Source: Actinoalloteichus caeruleus DSM 43889 (GTDB lineage Bacteria; Actinomycetota; Actinomycetes; Mycobacteriales; Pseudonocardiaceae). From it: a stretch of DNA of 64,000 nt. A program made the position numbers and the translations under genes. The notes below the pieces were generated by a model, which was not told the DNA's origin, ran no database searches, and saw only the letters and a program-made list of their open reading frames with translations. Location: positions 5,332,001-5,396,000 of the forward strand of contig NZ_AUBJ02000001.1 in NCBI RefSeq assembly GCF_000429185.2, in the 5' to 3' direction. Shown here piece after piece: positions 25,307 through 34,670 of this stretch. Every line of letters begins with the position of its first letter. Positions within the stretch are counted from its first letter, which is position 1.

Positions 25307-26710
25307 GTGCCGGTGACGACGGACGCCACTGCCCACCCGTCCGGTGACCGACGCCTGGAGCGCTGGGACCCGGAGGACCACGAGTTCTGGGAGCGGACGG
25401 GCCGGCACGTCGCCAGGCGCAACCTGCTCTTCTCGGTGCTCTCCGAGCACGTCGGGTTCTCGGTGTGGAGCGTCTGGTCGGTGATGGTGCTCTTCATGAC
25501 GCCGGAGATCGGCTTCCACTTCACCTCGGGCGAGAAGTTCCTGCTGGTCTGCACGCCGACGCTGGTCGGTGCCCTGCTCCGGTTGCCCTACAGCGGGTGG
25601 GTGTGCCGCTTCGGCGGCCGGAACTGGACGGTCGCCGCCACGGCGGTCCTGCTGGTCCCGACGCTGCTGGCCGCGATCCTCGTGCAGCGGCCGGAGACCC
25701 CGTTCTGGGTCTTCCTCGTCGTGGCGGCGGTGGCGGGTGTCGGCGGCGGGAACTTCGCGTCCTCGATGACCAACATCAACGCCTTCTACCCCGAACGGCA
25801 CAAGGGGTGGGCGCTCGGGCTGAACGCGGGTGGCGGGAACCTGGGGGTCGCCGCCGTGCAGCTGGTCGGCCTCGCCGTCATCTCGGTGGCCGGGTCGACC
25901 AGCCCCGCCTACGTCGCCGCCGTGTACCTGCCCGTGATCGTGCTGGTCACCCTGGCCTGCGCGCTGCGGATGGACAACCTGCCCGGGCTCCGCGCCGACC
26001 GCGACGCCCAGCGGGAGGCGGTCCGCGAACCCCACACGTGGCTGATCTCCCTGCTGTACGTGGGAACCTTCGGGTCCTTCATCGGCTACGGCTTCGCCTT
26101 CGGTCTCGTCCTCCAGACCCAGTTCGGGTTCAGCGCGGTGGAGGCCGCCTCCCTGACCTTCGTCGGACCTCTTCTCGGTTCGCTGAGCCGCCCGGTCGGT
26201 GGCTGGTTGTCCGACCGGTTCGACGCCGCCCTGGTCACGTTCTGGACCTTCCTGGCGATGGCGGCCGGCACCGGGCTGCTGGTCCTGGCCTCGTCCCAGG
26301 GGTCGTTCCGGCTGTTCATCGGGGCATTCACGGTGTTGTTCGTGCTGACCGGCGTGGGGAACGGCTCCACCTACAAGATGATCCCGGTGGTGTTCCGGGC
26401 GCGGGCGACCAGCCGGGCACCCGGGGCGGCGCCCGGGACGGAGGCGAGGTGGGTGCGCCGGATCACCGGCGCGGTGATCGGCATCGCCGGTGCCGTGGGC
26501 GCGCTGGGGGGCGTGCTGATCAACCTGGCGTTCCGCGCGGCCTACGGCGGGGAGGCGGGCACCGGGACCGGCGCGTTCCTGTCCTTCCTCGCCTTCTACG
26601 GACTGTGCGTGCTGGTCACCTGGGTGGTGTACCTGAGGGCTCCCCGGACCAGGAACGGCGCCCTCGCCCCCGAGCGGGGAGCCCCGGCGGCGGTGGGGGG
26701 TGGAGCGTGA
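25307..26710 (+). CDS. narK: Nitrate/nitrite MFS transporter
   Basis: Twelve-helix membrane transporter of the NarK/NasA nitrate-nitrite porter family, 467 residues. The family glycine-rich signatures are present: GVGGGNFASSMTNINAFYP in helix 5 and GLNAGGGNLGV just after it. A cytoplasmic N-terminus of about 45 residues contains an acidic WDPEDHEFWE motif common to actinobacterial NarK. The GTG at 25307 has GAGAGGAG 6 nt upstream. It is the first gene of a six-gene assimilation operon, so its main role is nitrate uptake. Its stop overlaps the nitrate reductase start (GTGA). Confidence 0.95.
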   Translation: MPVTTDATAHPSGDRRLERWDPEDHEFWERTGRHVARRNLLFSVLSEHVGFSVWSVWSVMVLFMTPEIGFHFTSGEKFLLVCTPTLVGALLRLPYSGWVCRFGGRNWTVAATAVLLVPTLLAAILVQRPETPFWVFLVVAAVAGVGGGNFASSMTNINAFYPERHKGWALGLNAGGGNLGVAAVQLVGLAVISVAGSTSPAYVAAVYLPVIVLVTLACALRMDNLPGLRADRDAQREAVREPHTWLISLLYVGTFGSFIGYGFAFGLVLQTQFGFSAVEAASLTFVGPLLGSLSRPVGGWLSDRFDAALVTFWTFLAMAAGTGLLVLASSQGSFRLFIGAFTVLFVLTGVGNGSTYKMIPVVFRARATSRAPGAAPGTEARWVRRITGAVIGIAGAVGALGGVLINLAFRAAYGGEAGTGTGAFLSFLAFYGLCVLVTWVVYLRAPRTRNGALAPERGAPAAVGGGA

Positions 26711-28890
26711 CCTCCACACCACCCGCGTCGGTCCCGCCGCCCGTGGTCGCGGCCACCGCCACCCACTGCCCCTACTGCGCACTCCAGTGCGGGACGGAAC
26801 TCGTCGAGGAGGGCGGGGGAGGCGGGGGACGCCCCACGATCGGGGTGCGCCCCACCGACTTCCCCGTGAACCGCGGTCGGCTGTGCCAGAAGGGGTGGAC
26901 AGCGCCGCGGCTGCTCTCCGCCGGCGACCGGCTGCTGGGTCCGCTGGTGCGGGACCACCGAGGCGGTCCGTCGCGGGCCACCGACTGGCCGACCGCTCTC
27001 GACCGCGCCGTCGCCGGGATCCGGGCCGCCGTTGACCGCGCCGGAGCGGACTCGGTCGCGGTGCTGGGAGGGGGCGGGCTGACGAACGAGAAGGCCTACC
27101 TGCTGGGGAAGTTCGCCCGGGTCGCGTTGGGCACCAGCCAGATCGACTACAACGGTCGGTTCTGCATGTCCTCGGCGGCGGCCGCCGGGAACGCGGCCTT
27201 CGGCGTCGACCGGGGACTGCCGTTCCCGGTCACCGACCTGGAGGCGGCGGAGGTGGTCCTGCTCGTCGGGGCCAACCCCGCCGAGACGATGCCGCCGCTG
27301 ATGGCCAGGATCGCCGCCGCTGACCTCGTCGTGGTGGACCCGAGGCGGACTCCCACCGCCGAACGGGCGGCGCTGCACCTGCGGACGCGGCCCGGGACCG
27401 ACCTGGCGCTGGCCCTGGGCCTGCTGCACGTCGCCGTCGTCGACGGGCACGTCGACCGGAGCTACGTCCGGGACCGCACCACCGGCTTCGACGAGGCATG
27501 GCGGCACGCGGTCGCCTGGTGGCCCGAGCGGACCGAACAGGTCACGGGCGTGCCGGTGGCCGACCAGCGGGCGGCGGTGCGGCTGCTGGCCGCGGCGTCC
27601 CACCGCTACGTGCTCACCGGGCGGGGCGCCGAGCAGCACAGCACCGGGACCGACACCGTCAGCGCTGTCATCAACCTCGCGTTGGCGTTGGGCCTGCCCG
27701 GCCGGCGGGGCAGCGGCTACGGCTGCCTCACCGGACAGGGCAACGGGCAGGGCGGCCGGGAGCACGGGCAGAAGGCGGACCAACTACCCGGGTACCGCTC
27801 GATCGAGGACCCCTCGGCTCGGAACCACGTCGCCGGGGTGTGGGGGGTGCGCCCCGAGGACCTGCCCGGGCCCGGCCGCAGCGCCTACGAACTGCTGGAC
27901 GCCCTCGGCGGGCCCGACGGGCCGAGGGCACTGCTGGTCTTCGGCACGAACCCGGTGGTGTCCGCCCCGCGAGCCGGGCACGTCACCGAACGCCTCGCCG
28001 CCCTCGACCTGCTGGTGGTGGCCGACTTCGTCCCCTCGGAGACGACCCGGATCGCCGACGTCGTCCTGCCCACCACCCAGTGGGCGGAGGAGGACGGCAC
28101 GATGACCAACCTGGAGGGGAGGGTGCTGCGACGCCGGGCCGCGGTGCCACCGCCCCCCGGGGTCCGCACGGACCTGGAGGTGCTCAGCGCCTTGGCCACC
28201 CGGCTCGGCCAGCCCGCCGGGCGGTTCCCCACCCGACCGGAGGTCGTCTTCGCCGAACTGGCCGCGGCCTCCGCCGGCGGCCGCGCCGACTACTCGGGGA
28301 TCGACTACGACCGGCTCGACCGGGGTGAGGCGTTGCACTGGCCGTGCCCCCGCACCTCGGGCGCGCCGCACCCCGGCACCCCGAGGTTGTTCCTGGACCG
28401 CTTCGCCCACCCGGACGGTCGGGCCCGGTTCCGGCCGGTCGCCCATCGCCCGGGAGCGGAGCCGCCCGACGATGGCTACCCGCTGTACGGCACGACCGGG
28501 CGCGTGCTCGCCCACTACCAGTCGGGGGCGCAGACCCGCCGCGTCCCGGAGCTCGCGTCGGTGGAACCCGTCCCCTACGTCGAGGTCCACCCCGACACCG
28601 CCGGCCGCGCCGGGCTCGCCGCCGGGGACGTGGCCCACGTCGTCACCCGGCGCGGTCGCGTCACCGCCACCGTGCGCCTCGTTCCCCACCTGCGGGCCGA
28701 CACCGTGTTCCTGCCCTTCCACTTCCCCGAGGAGGGACGGGCCAACCTGATCACCAACCCCGAGCTCGACCCGGTGAGCCGGATGCCCGAGTTCAAGGTG
28801 TGCGCCGTCCGGCTCGAACGAGCGGGCGGAACCACCTCGCCCGGACCGGGTGGCCCCGGCGGCTCGACCGGAGCGGAGGAGGTCCGATGA
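26707..28890 (+). CDS. nasA: Assimilatory nitrate reductase catalytic subunit (molybdopterin)
   Basis: Cytoplasmic molybdopterin oxidoreductase of 727 residues that reduces nitrate to nitrite. The N-terminal [4Fe-4S] site is C21-x2-C24-x3-C28 with a fourth cysteine at 60 (RLCQKGW), the NasA/NapA pattern. Molybdopterin-binding signatures follow (NGRFCMSSAAAA, VVDPRRTPTA, the GRRGSGYGCLTGQGNGQG loop, ADVVLPTTQWAEEDG), and a C-terminal dinucleotide-binding domain is at about 590-710. There is no Tat signal, which separates it from periplasmic NapA. The GTG start overlaps the narK stop, and the stop overlaps the next gene. Confidence 0.94.
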   Translation: MTSTPPASVPPPVVAATATHCPYCALQCGTELVEEGGGGGGRPTIGVRPTDFPVNRGRLCQKGWTAPRLLSAGDRLLGPLVRDHRGGPSRATDWPTALDRAVAGIRAAVDRAGADSVAVLGGGGLTNEKAYLLGKFARVALGTSQIDYNGRFCMSSAAAAGNAAFGVDRGLPFPVTDLEAAEVVLLVGANPAETMPPLMARIAAADLVVVDPRRTPTAERAALHLRTRPGTDLALALGLLHVAVVDGHVDRSYVRDRTTGFDEAWRHAVAWWPERTEQVTGVPVADQRAAVRLLAAASHRYVLTGRGAEQHSTGTDTVSAVINLALALGLPGRRGSGYGCLTGQGNGQGGREHGQKADQLPGYRSIEDPSARNHVAGVWGVRPEDLPGPGRSAYELLDALGGPDGPRALLVFGTNPVVSAPRAGHVTERLAALDLLVVADFVPSETTRIADVVLPTTQWAEEDGTMTNLEGRVLRRRAAVPPPPGVRTDLEVLSALATRLGQPAGRFPTRPEVVFAELAAASAGGRADYSGIDYDRLDRGEALHWPCPRTSGAPHPGTPRLFLDRFAHPDGRARFRPVAHRPGAEPPDDGYPLYGTTGRVLAHYQSGAQTRRVPELASVEPVPYVEVHPDTAGRAGLAAGDVAHVVTRRGRVTATVRLVPHLRADTVFLPFHFPEEGRANLITNPELDPVSRMPEFKVCAVRLERAGGTTSPGPGGPGGSTGAEEVR

Positions 28891-30545
28891 GCAGGATCGT
28901 CATCGTCGGGAACGGGCCGGTCGGTCACCGGCTCGCCGACCGGACGGCCCGAGGCGGTGAGCACCACCGGGTCACGGTGCTCGGAGCGGAACGGTGTCCC
29001 GCCTACAACCGGGTGCTGCTGCCCTCGGTGGTCGCGGGGACCCTGAGCGGGGACGACACCCGGTTGCCGCCGCCGGGGCCGGCGGTCGTCGTGCGGGTGG
29101 GGGAGCGGGTCACGGACGTGGACCGGGACCGCCGCCGTGTGCGTTCCTCCTCCGGCGCGATCCACCACTACGACGTGCTCGTGCTGGCCACCGGGGCGCG
29201 ACCGGTCTGGCCCGAGGCCCCAGGGCTGACCGGTCCCTCCGACCAGCCGGGGGCGGCGGTGGTCGCCCTGCGCACCCTGGACGACGTCGAGTACCTGGGA
29301 CGCCGCCTTCGCACCGGGCTGCCCGTGACCGTCCTCGGCGGCGGGACGCTGGGGCTGGAGACCGCTCGGGCGTTGGCCGCCCGGGGAGCGAGGGTCGACC
29401 TGGTCCACCGGTCCCGCTCCCTGATGGAACGCCAGCTCGACGACGTGGCGGGCGCCGTCCTGCTGGCCTCGACCCGTGCCCTGGGCATCACCGTCCACCT
29501 CGGCCACCAGCCGGTGGGCTACCGCGACGGGCACCTCGTCCTCGACGACGGCCGGGAGATCCACTCCGAACTCGTCGTCGTCGCCGTCGGCGCCAGCCCG
29601 AGGACCGAGCTGGCCACCGGGGCGGGGCTGGTGGTGCGTCGCGGTGTCGTCGTCGACGACACCCTGACCACCAGTGACCCCCACATCCGGGCCGTCGGTG
29701 ACTGCGCCGAACACGACGGCGTGCAGTACGGGTTGCTGGCCCCCGGCTTCGACCAGGCCGACGTCCTGGCCTCCCTGCTCACCCGCGCGGCGCCCGTCGC
29801 CGCCTACCGGGGTTCCAGCGCGGTGACGAGGCTCAAGGCGCGGGACATCGACCTCACCGCGCTGGGTGACAGCAGGGCGTCGGAGCCCGCCGACCTGGTC
29901 ACGATGGCCGATCAGCGGCGGGGCCGCTACGCCCGGCTGGCGGTTCGTGACGACCGGGTCACCGGGGCGATCCTGATCGGGTTCCCGCGTGCGGCGGCCA
30001 CCCTCGGGCAGCTCTACGACCGGGGTGATCCACTGCCGGACGACCCGTTCCACCTGTTGCTCGGTGAGACCACCGGCGGCGCCCAGGGCCAGGAACTCGC
30101 CGAGCTGCCCGACACCGCCGTGGTGTGCCGGTGCAACGCCGTCTCGAAACGGGCGCTGGTCACCGCCTGGCGGGTGGGTGCCAGGGATGTCCCGGCCCTG
30201 AGCAGGGTGACCCGCGCGGGCACGGGCTGCGGTGGTTGCGCCGCCACCCTCACCGGCCTGTGCCGGTGGCTGGAGCGTGCCGGGCCGGCCGCCGCGCCGG
30301 CGGGGGCGGCCGAGGGCGAGAACGGCGGGGCCGCGGCGGAGCCGGAACCCGCTGGGACGGCCCGGGCGCCCGGCCAACCCGAGTCCCGCGACCAGGACGT
30401 CCCGTCGTGCCAGGTCCCGCTCGCAGCCGCTCCCGCCGCGCGCCGCCCGCCCCCGGCGTCAGGCGCCGGGGACCTGGTCCGCGCGGGTGCCGCCCCTCCC
30501 GCTTCCACCGCACGCCCCGACCTGGACGAGGAAGGTGTCGCATGA
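28887..30545 (+). CDS. FAD-dependent oxidoreductase with BFD-type [2Fe-2S] domain
   Basis: Predicted electron-transfer partner of the assimilatory nitrate reductase (NasB-like), 552 residues. It has an N-terminal FAD-binding motif (IVIVGNGPVGHRLA), an NAD-binding motif (VTVLGGGTLGLE, residues about 148-159), and a BFD-type cluster with cysteines 414, 416, 448 and 451. After about residue 465 there is a low-complexity Ala/Pro/Glu-rich tail of nearly 90 residues with no domain, which is unusual for the family. Both ends overlap neighbouring genes by 4 nt, so it is firmly in the operon between nitrate and nitrite reductases. It resembles the N-terminal half of NirB encoded next, suggesting duplication. 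Confidence 0.9.
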   Translation: MSRIVIVGNGPVGHRLADRTARGGEHHRVTVLGAERCPAYNRVLLPSVVAGTLSGDDTRLPPPGPAVVVRVGERVTDVDRDRRRVRSSSGAIHHYDVLVLATGARPVWPEAPGLTGPSDQPGAAVVALRTLDDVEYLGRRLRTGLPVTVLGGGTLGLETARALAARGARVDLVHRSRSLMERQLDDVAGAVLLASTRALGITVHLGHQPVGYRDGHLVLDDGREIHSELVVVAVGASPRTELATGAGLVVRRGVVVDDTLTTSDPHIRAVGDCAEHDGVQYGLLAPGFDQADVLASLLTRAAPVAAYRGSSAVTRLKARDIDLTALGDSRASEPADLVTMADQRRGRYARLAVRDDRVTGAILIGFPRAAATLGQLYDRGDPLPDDPFHLLLGETTGGAQGQELAELPDTAVVCRCNAVSKRALVTAWRVGARDVPALSRVTRAGTGCGGCAATLTGLCRWLERAGPAAAPAGAAEGENGGAAAEPEPAGTARAPGQPESRDQDVPSCQVPLAAAPAARRPPPASGAGDLVRAGAAPPASTARPDLDEEGVA

Positions 30546-33073
30546 CCCGCACCCTAGTTGTCGTCGGCCACGGCATGGTCGGTCACCGGTTCGTGACCGC
30601 GTTCCGCGCCCGCGACCACGAACGTCGCTGGCGGGTGATCGTCCTCGGTGAGGAGCGCCATCCCGCCTACGACCGCGTCGGCCTGTCGTCCTACCTCGAC
30701 GGGCGGGGCCTCGCCGACCTGCGCCTCGACGACGGGGAACTCGCGGGGGACACGGCCGTCGATCTCAGGTTGGGGGTCGTCGCCGAGTCGATCGACCGGG
30801 CCACCCGCACCGTGTGGACCTCCGCCGGCACGCCGGTGCGCTACGACGCCCTCGTGCTGGCCACCGGTTCCCGCCCCTTCGTGCCCCCGGTCCCCGGGCA
30901 CGACCTGCCGGGGTGCTTCGCCTACCGCACCGTCGACGACCTCGATCGGATCAGGGCCGCGAGCGGGGAGGCGAGGGACGGGGTCGTCGTGGGCGGCGGC
31001 CTGCTCGGGTTGGAGGCAGCCAACGCGCTTCGACTGCTCGGGCTGCGGACCCAGGTCGTGGAGATGGCGGACTGGCTGATGCCGTTGCAGGTCGACGAGG
31101 GAGGCGGTCACACCCTGGGGCGGCTGGTCGAGCGGCTCGGCCTGGTCGTCCACACCGGTAGTGGGACGGGCGCCGTCGAGGCGGGCCAGGACGGCAGGAC
31201 CCGGGCGGTGCGCCTGACCGACGGAACCGAGGTCCCGGCCGATCTCGTCGTGTTCTCCGCCGGCATCCGGGCGCGTGACGAGCTGGCCAGGGCGGCGGGC
31301 CTGCCGGTCGGGGAGCGCGGCGGTGTCCTCGTCGACGAGACCTGCCGGACCGAGGACCCACGGGTGTGGGCGGTCGGTGAGTGCGCCGCCGTCGCGGGGC
31401 GCACCTACGGCCTCGTGGCACCCGGTTACGCGATGGCCGAGACGGTGGTGGACCGGCTGCTCGGGGGTTCGGCCACCTTCGGCGGGGCCGAACCCGCCAC
31501 CAAGCTGAAACTGCTCGGCGTGGACGTCGCCAGCTTCGGCGACGCGCACTCGACCACCCCGGGCGCCCTGGACGTCGTGCACGCGAACGCCGCCAGCGGC
31601 ACCTACACCAAGCTGGTGCTCAGTGACGACGCCAGAACCCTGCTCGGTGGGGTGCTCGTCGGAGACGCCGGCGCCTACCCCACGTTGCGGGCCCTGCTCG
31701 GGCGACCGCTGCCCGCCAGCCCGGAGGAGGTGCTGGCGCCGGTCGGGGGCGGCGGGCTGAGCGCCGACGCGGTTCCCGACGACGCCACCGTCTGCTCCTG
31801 CCACAACGTCAGCAAGGGAGACGTCACCGCCGCCATCACCGAGCACGGGTTGACCGACGTCGCCGGGGTGAAGCGGTGCACCCTCGCGGGCACGGGGTGC
31901 GGGTCCTGCGTGCCGATGCTCGGCGGCCTGTTGGCCGGGTGCGGGGTGGAACCGGACCGGGCGCTGTGCGAGCACTTCCGGCACACCAGGGCCGAGCTGT
32001 ACGAGATCGTGCGGGCCACCGGCATCACCACGTTCTCGGAGCTGGTCCGCACCCACGGGGCTGGCAGGGGCTGCGACGTCTGCAAGCCGGTGGTCGCCTC
32101 CATCCTCGCCGGTCTCGCGGGTGGCCACGTGCTCTCCGAGGACCAGGCGGGCCTCCAGGACACCAACGACCGCTTCCTGGCCAACATCCAGCGCAACGGC
32201 ACCTACTCGGTGGTGCCGAGGATCCCCGGCGGGGAGATCACCCCGGAGAAGCTGATCACGATCGGCGAGGTGGCCAGGGACTTCGGCCTCTACACCAAGA
32301 TCACCGGCGGCCAGCGGATCGACCTCTTCGGGGCCAGGGTCGAGCAGCTCCCGCTGATCTGGCGGCGGCTGGTGGACGCCGGGTTCGAGTCGGGCCACGC
32401 CTACGGGAAGGCGCTGCGCACCGTGAAGTCCTGCGTCGGTACCGACTGGTGCCGCTACGGGGTGGGGGACTCGGTGGCGATGGCCATCCGGCTGGAACTG
32501 CGCTACCGGGGCCTGCGGGCCCCCCACAAGATCAAGGCCGGGGTGTCCGGTTGCGCCCGGGAGTGCGCGGAGGCCAGGTCGAAGGACTTCGGCGTGATCG
32601 CCACCGAGAAGGGGTGGAACCTCTACGTCGGGGGCAACGGCGGCTTCACCCCCCGGCACGCGGAACTGCTGGCCGCCGACCTGGACGACCGAGCGCTCAT
32701 CGCCCTCGTGGACCGATTCCTCATGTTCTACATCCGGACCGCGGACCGCCTGCAACGCACGGCGGCGTGGATCGGGGCGATGGAGGGCGGGTTGGAGCAC
32801 CTGCGCGCCGTGGTGGTGGACGACTCGTTGGGGATCGCGGAGGAACTGGAGGCGGCGATGGAACGTCACGTGGGCGAGTACGCCGACGAGTGGGCGGGGG
32901 TGCTGGCCGATCCCGAGAAGGTGGCGCGGTTCGTGTCCTTCGTGAACTCCCCGGACGTGCCCGATCCGACGATCCGGTTCACCACGGAACGCGGGCAGAT
33001 CCGCCCGGGCGCCACGGACGGGCCCGTGCCGCTGCCCCTGCCGGTGATCCGTCCCGAGGCGGTGCGCGCATGA
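30542..33073 (+). CDS. nirB: NADH-dependent nitrite reductase large subunit
   Basis: Siroheme enzyme of 843 residues that reduces nitrite to ammonium in the cytoplasm. Domains in order: an FAD/NAD oxidoreductase part (residues 1-about 400, LVVVGHGMVGHRF), a BFD-type [2Fe-2S] region (C418, C420 and following cysteines), then the nitrite/sulfite reductase ferredoxin-like and siroheme/[4Fe-4S] domain. The siroheme ligands are C631-x5-C637 and C671-x3-C675 in the expected contexts (SCVGTDWC, SGCAREC). The ATG overlaps the upstream stop by 4 nt. The small subunit follows with another 4-nt overlap. Confidence 0.96.
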   Translation: MTRTLVVVGHGMVGHRFVTAFRARDHERRWRVIVLGEERHPAYDRVGLSSYLDGRGLADLRLDDGELAGDTAVDLRLGVVAESIDRATRTVWTSAGTPVRYDALVLATGSRPFVPPVPGHDLPGCFAYRTVDDLDRIRAASGEARDGVVVGGGLLGLEAANALRLLGLRTQVVEMADWLMPLQVDEGGGHTLGRLVERLGLVVHTGSGTGAVEAGQDGRTRAVRLTDGTEVPADLVVFSAGIRARDELARAAGLPVGERGGVLVDETCRTEDPRVWAVGECAAVAGRTYGLVAPGYAMAETVVDRLLGGSATFGGAEPATKLKLLGVDVASFGDAHSTTPGALDVVHANAASGTYTKLVLSDDARTLLGGVLVGDAGAYPTLRALLGRPLPASPEEVLAPVGGGGLSADAVPDDATVCSCHNVSKGDVTAAITEHGLTDVAGVKRCTLAGTGCGSCVPMLGGLLAGCGVEPDRALCEHFRHTRAELYEIVRATGITTFSELVRTHGAGRGCDVCKPVVASILAGLAGGHVLSEDQAGLQDTNDRFLANIQRNGTYSVVPRIPGGEITPEKLITIGEVARDFGLYTKITGGQRIDLFGARVEQLPLIWRRLVDAGFESGHAYGKALRTVKSCVGTDWCRYGVGDSVAMAIRLELRYRGLRAPHKIKAGVSGCARECAEARSKDFGVIATEKGWNLYVGGNGGFTPRHAELLAADLDDRALIALVDRFLMFYIRTADRLQRTAAWIGAMEGGLEHLRAVVVDDSLGIAEELEAAMERHVGEYADEWAGVLADPEKVARFVSFVNSPDVPDPTIRFTTERGQIRPGATDGPVPLPLPVIRPEAVRA

Positions 33074-33399
33074 GGTGGCGCGAGGTGTGCCGGTGGGAGG
33101 CGCTGCGACCAGAACTGGGTGCTCCCGTGCTGGTGGACGGCCATCTCATCGCCCTGTTCCGCACGGAGGACGGGGAACTGTACGCCCTGGGCAACGTCGA
33201 TCCGGTCAGCAGCGCCAGCGTGATGAGCCGGGGGATCGTCGGGGACCGAGCGGGGGAACCGGTGGTGGCGTCCCCCATGCACAAGCAGGTCTTCTCCCTC
33301 CGGTCCGGGCGTTGCCTCGATGTCACCCACCCGGAGTTGGCCCTGCCCACCTACGCTGTTCGGCGACAGGGCGACGTCGTCGAGATCGGACTTCCGTGA
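33070..33399 (+). CDS. nirD: Nitrite reductase small subunit
   Basis: Small Rieske-fold subunit of 109 residues that assembles with NirB. The fold is recognisable from the Val/Leu-rich strands and the ASPMHKQVFSLRSGRCLD segment. The cysteine/histidine cluster ligands of true Rieske proteins are absent, which is normal for NirD. The ATG at 33070 overlaps the nirB stop, and its own stop overlaps the HemD-type gene start. Together with nirB it completes nitrate-to-ammonium reduction in this operon. Confidence 0.94.
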   Translation: MRWREVCRWEALRPELGAPVLVDGHLIALFRTEDGELYALGNVDPVSSASVMSRGIVGDRAGEPVVASPMHKQVFSLRSGRCLDVTHPELALPTYAVRRQGDVVEIGLP

Positions 33400-34586
33400 C
33401 CCCACCGCGCGACCCTCCACCGCCACTCGCCGGCTACACCGTCGGGGTGACCGCGGCCCGGCGTGCGGAGGAACTGGGTGCGCTCCTGGAACGGCGGGGA
33501 GCCCAGGTGGTGCACGCCCCGGCCATCAGGATCGTCCCCCTCGCCGACGACGCGGACCTGGTGGCGGCGACCCGACGATGCCTGTCGGGCCGACTCGACG
33601 CGGTGGTCGCCACCACCGGTATCGGCTTCCGGGGCTGGGTCGAGGCGGCCGACGGGTGGGGCCTCGGCGACCGGCTGATCGACCGGTTGCGGGGCGCGCG
33701 GCTCCTCGCCCGTGGCCCCAAGGCGCGGGGGGCCGTCCGCGCCGCCGGTCTGCCCGACGCCTGGTCGCCGGCGTCGGAGTCCTCCGGCGAGGTGCTCGCC
33801 CGGCTGCTCGCCGAGGGAGTGGCGGGCGCCAGGATCGCCGTGCAACTGCACGGGCAACCGTTGCCGCACTTCGTCGACGCCCTCCGCGGCGCCGGTGCGG
33901 AGGTCATCGAGATCCCCGTCTACCGGTGGACGCGGCCCGTCGACGTGGAGCCGTTGCGGCGACTCGTCACGTTGGCCTGCGCGGGGGAGGTGGACGCGCT
34001 GACCTTCACCAGCGCCCCGGCGGCCGCGAGCACGCTCAGCACCGCCGCCGAGATGGGGAGGCAGCGGGACCTGCTGGCCGCGCTGCGGGGCCGGGTGCTC
34101 GTGGCCTGCGTCGGGCCCGTGACCCGCGCCCCGCTGGAGGACCACGACGTGCCCGCCGTGATGCCCGAGCGGTACCGGCTGGGAGCGCTGGTCCGTGAAC
34201 TCGCCGACGGACTCGCCGCCCGCTCCCCCCGGCTGCCCGTGGCCGGGACCGAGCTCTGGCTGCGCGGGCGGGCCGTCGTCCTGGGCGGTGCGCTGCGGCC
34301 GGTGCCTCCGAGCGCCATGTGCCTGCTGCGGGTCCTCGCGCGGCGGCCGGGCCGGGTGGTCCCCCGGGGCGAACTGGTCGACGCGCTCCGAACCGCCCCC
34401 GGCGGCAGCCAGGACATCGACGAACACGCGGTGGAGACGGCGATGACCAGGCTGCGGGCCGCGCTGGGACGGGCCGATGTGATCCAGACGGTCATCAAAC
34501 GGGGGTACCGGCTGTCCTACGACCCCCTCCAGGACGCCCCGCGCTGCCCTGGGGGTGCGGCCGAGCGCCCCGGGGCGCGCCGCTGA
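33396..34586 (+). CDS. Uroporphyrinogen-III synthase fused to winged-helix DNA-binding domain
   Basis: Two-domain protein of 396 residues. Residues about 12-270 match uroporphyrinogen-III synthase (HemD), the enzyme closing the tetrapyrrole ring that leads to siroheme. Residues about 290-385 form an OmpR/PhoB-type winged helix (PSAMCLLRVLARRPGRVVPR... [13 protein letters not shown]... VIQTVIKRGYRLSY). The same architecture is known near nitrite reductase genes in mycobacteria and other actinobacteria. It may couple siroheme precursor supply to transcription, or the HemD part may be a sensor domain. The GTG overlaps the nirD stop, making it the sixth and last gene of the operon. Confidence 0.92.
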   Translation: MTPPRDPPPPLAGYTVGVTAARRAEELGALLERRGAQVVHAPAIRIVPLADDADLVAATRRCLSGRLDAVVATTGIGFRGWVEAADGWGLGDRLIDRLRGARLLARGPKARGAVRAAGLPDAWSPASESSGEVLARLLAEGVAGARIAVQLHGQPLPHFVDALRGAGAEVIEIPVYRWTRPVDVEPLRRLVTLACAGEVDALTFTSAPAAASTLSTAAEMGRQRDLLAALRGRVLVACVGPVTRAPLEDHDVPAVMPERYRLGALVRELADGLAARSPRLPVAGTELWLRGRAVVLGGALRPVPPSAMCLLRVLARRPGRVVPRGELVDALRTAPGGSQDIDEHAVETAMTRLRAALGRADVIQTVIKRGYRLSYDPLQDAPRCPGGAAERPGARR

Positions 34587-34670
34587 GGACCCGGGCGCCC
34601 CGTCCGGCCGACGACCTGGCACGGGGCCCGGCTCGGTTGGCCCGGCCCCCGCCCCGCGTGCCCTCCTCGC

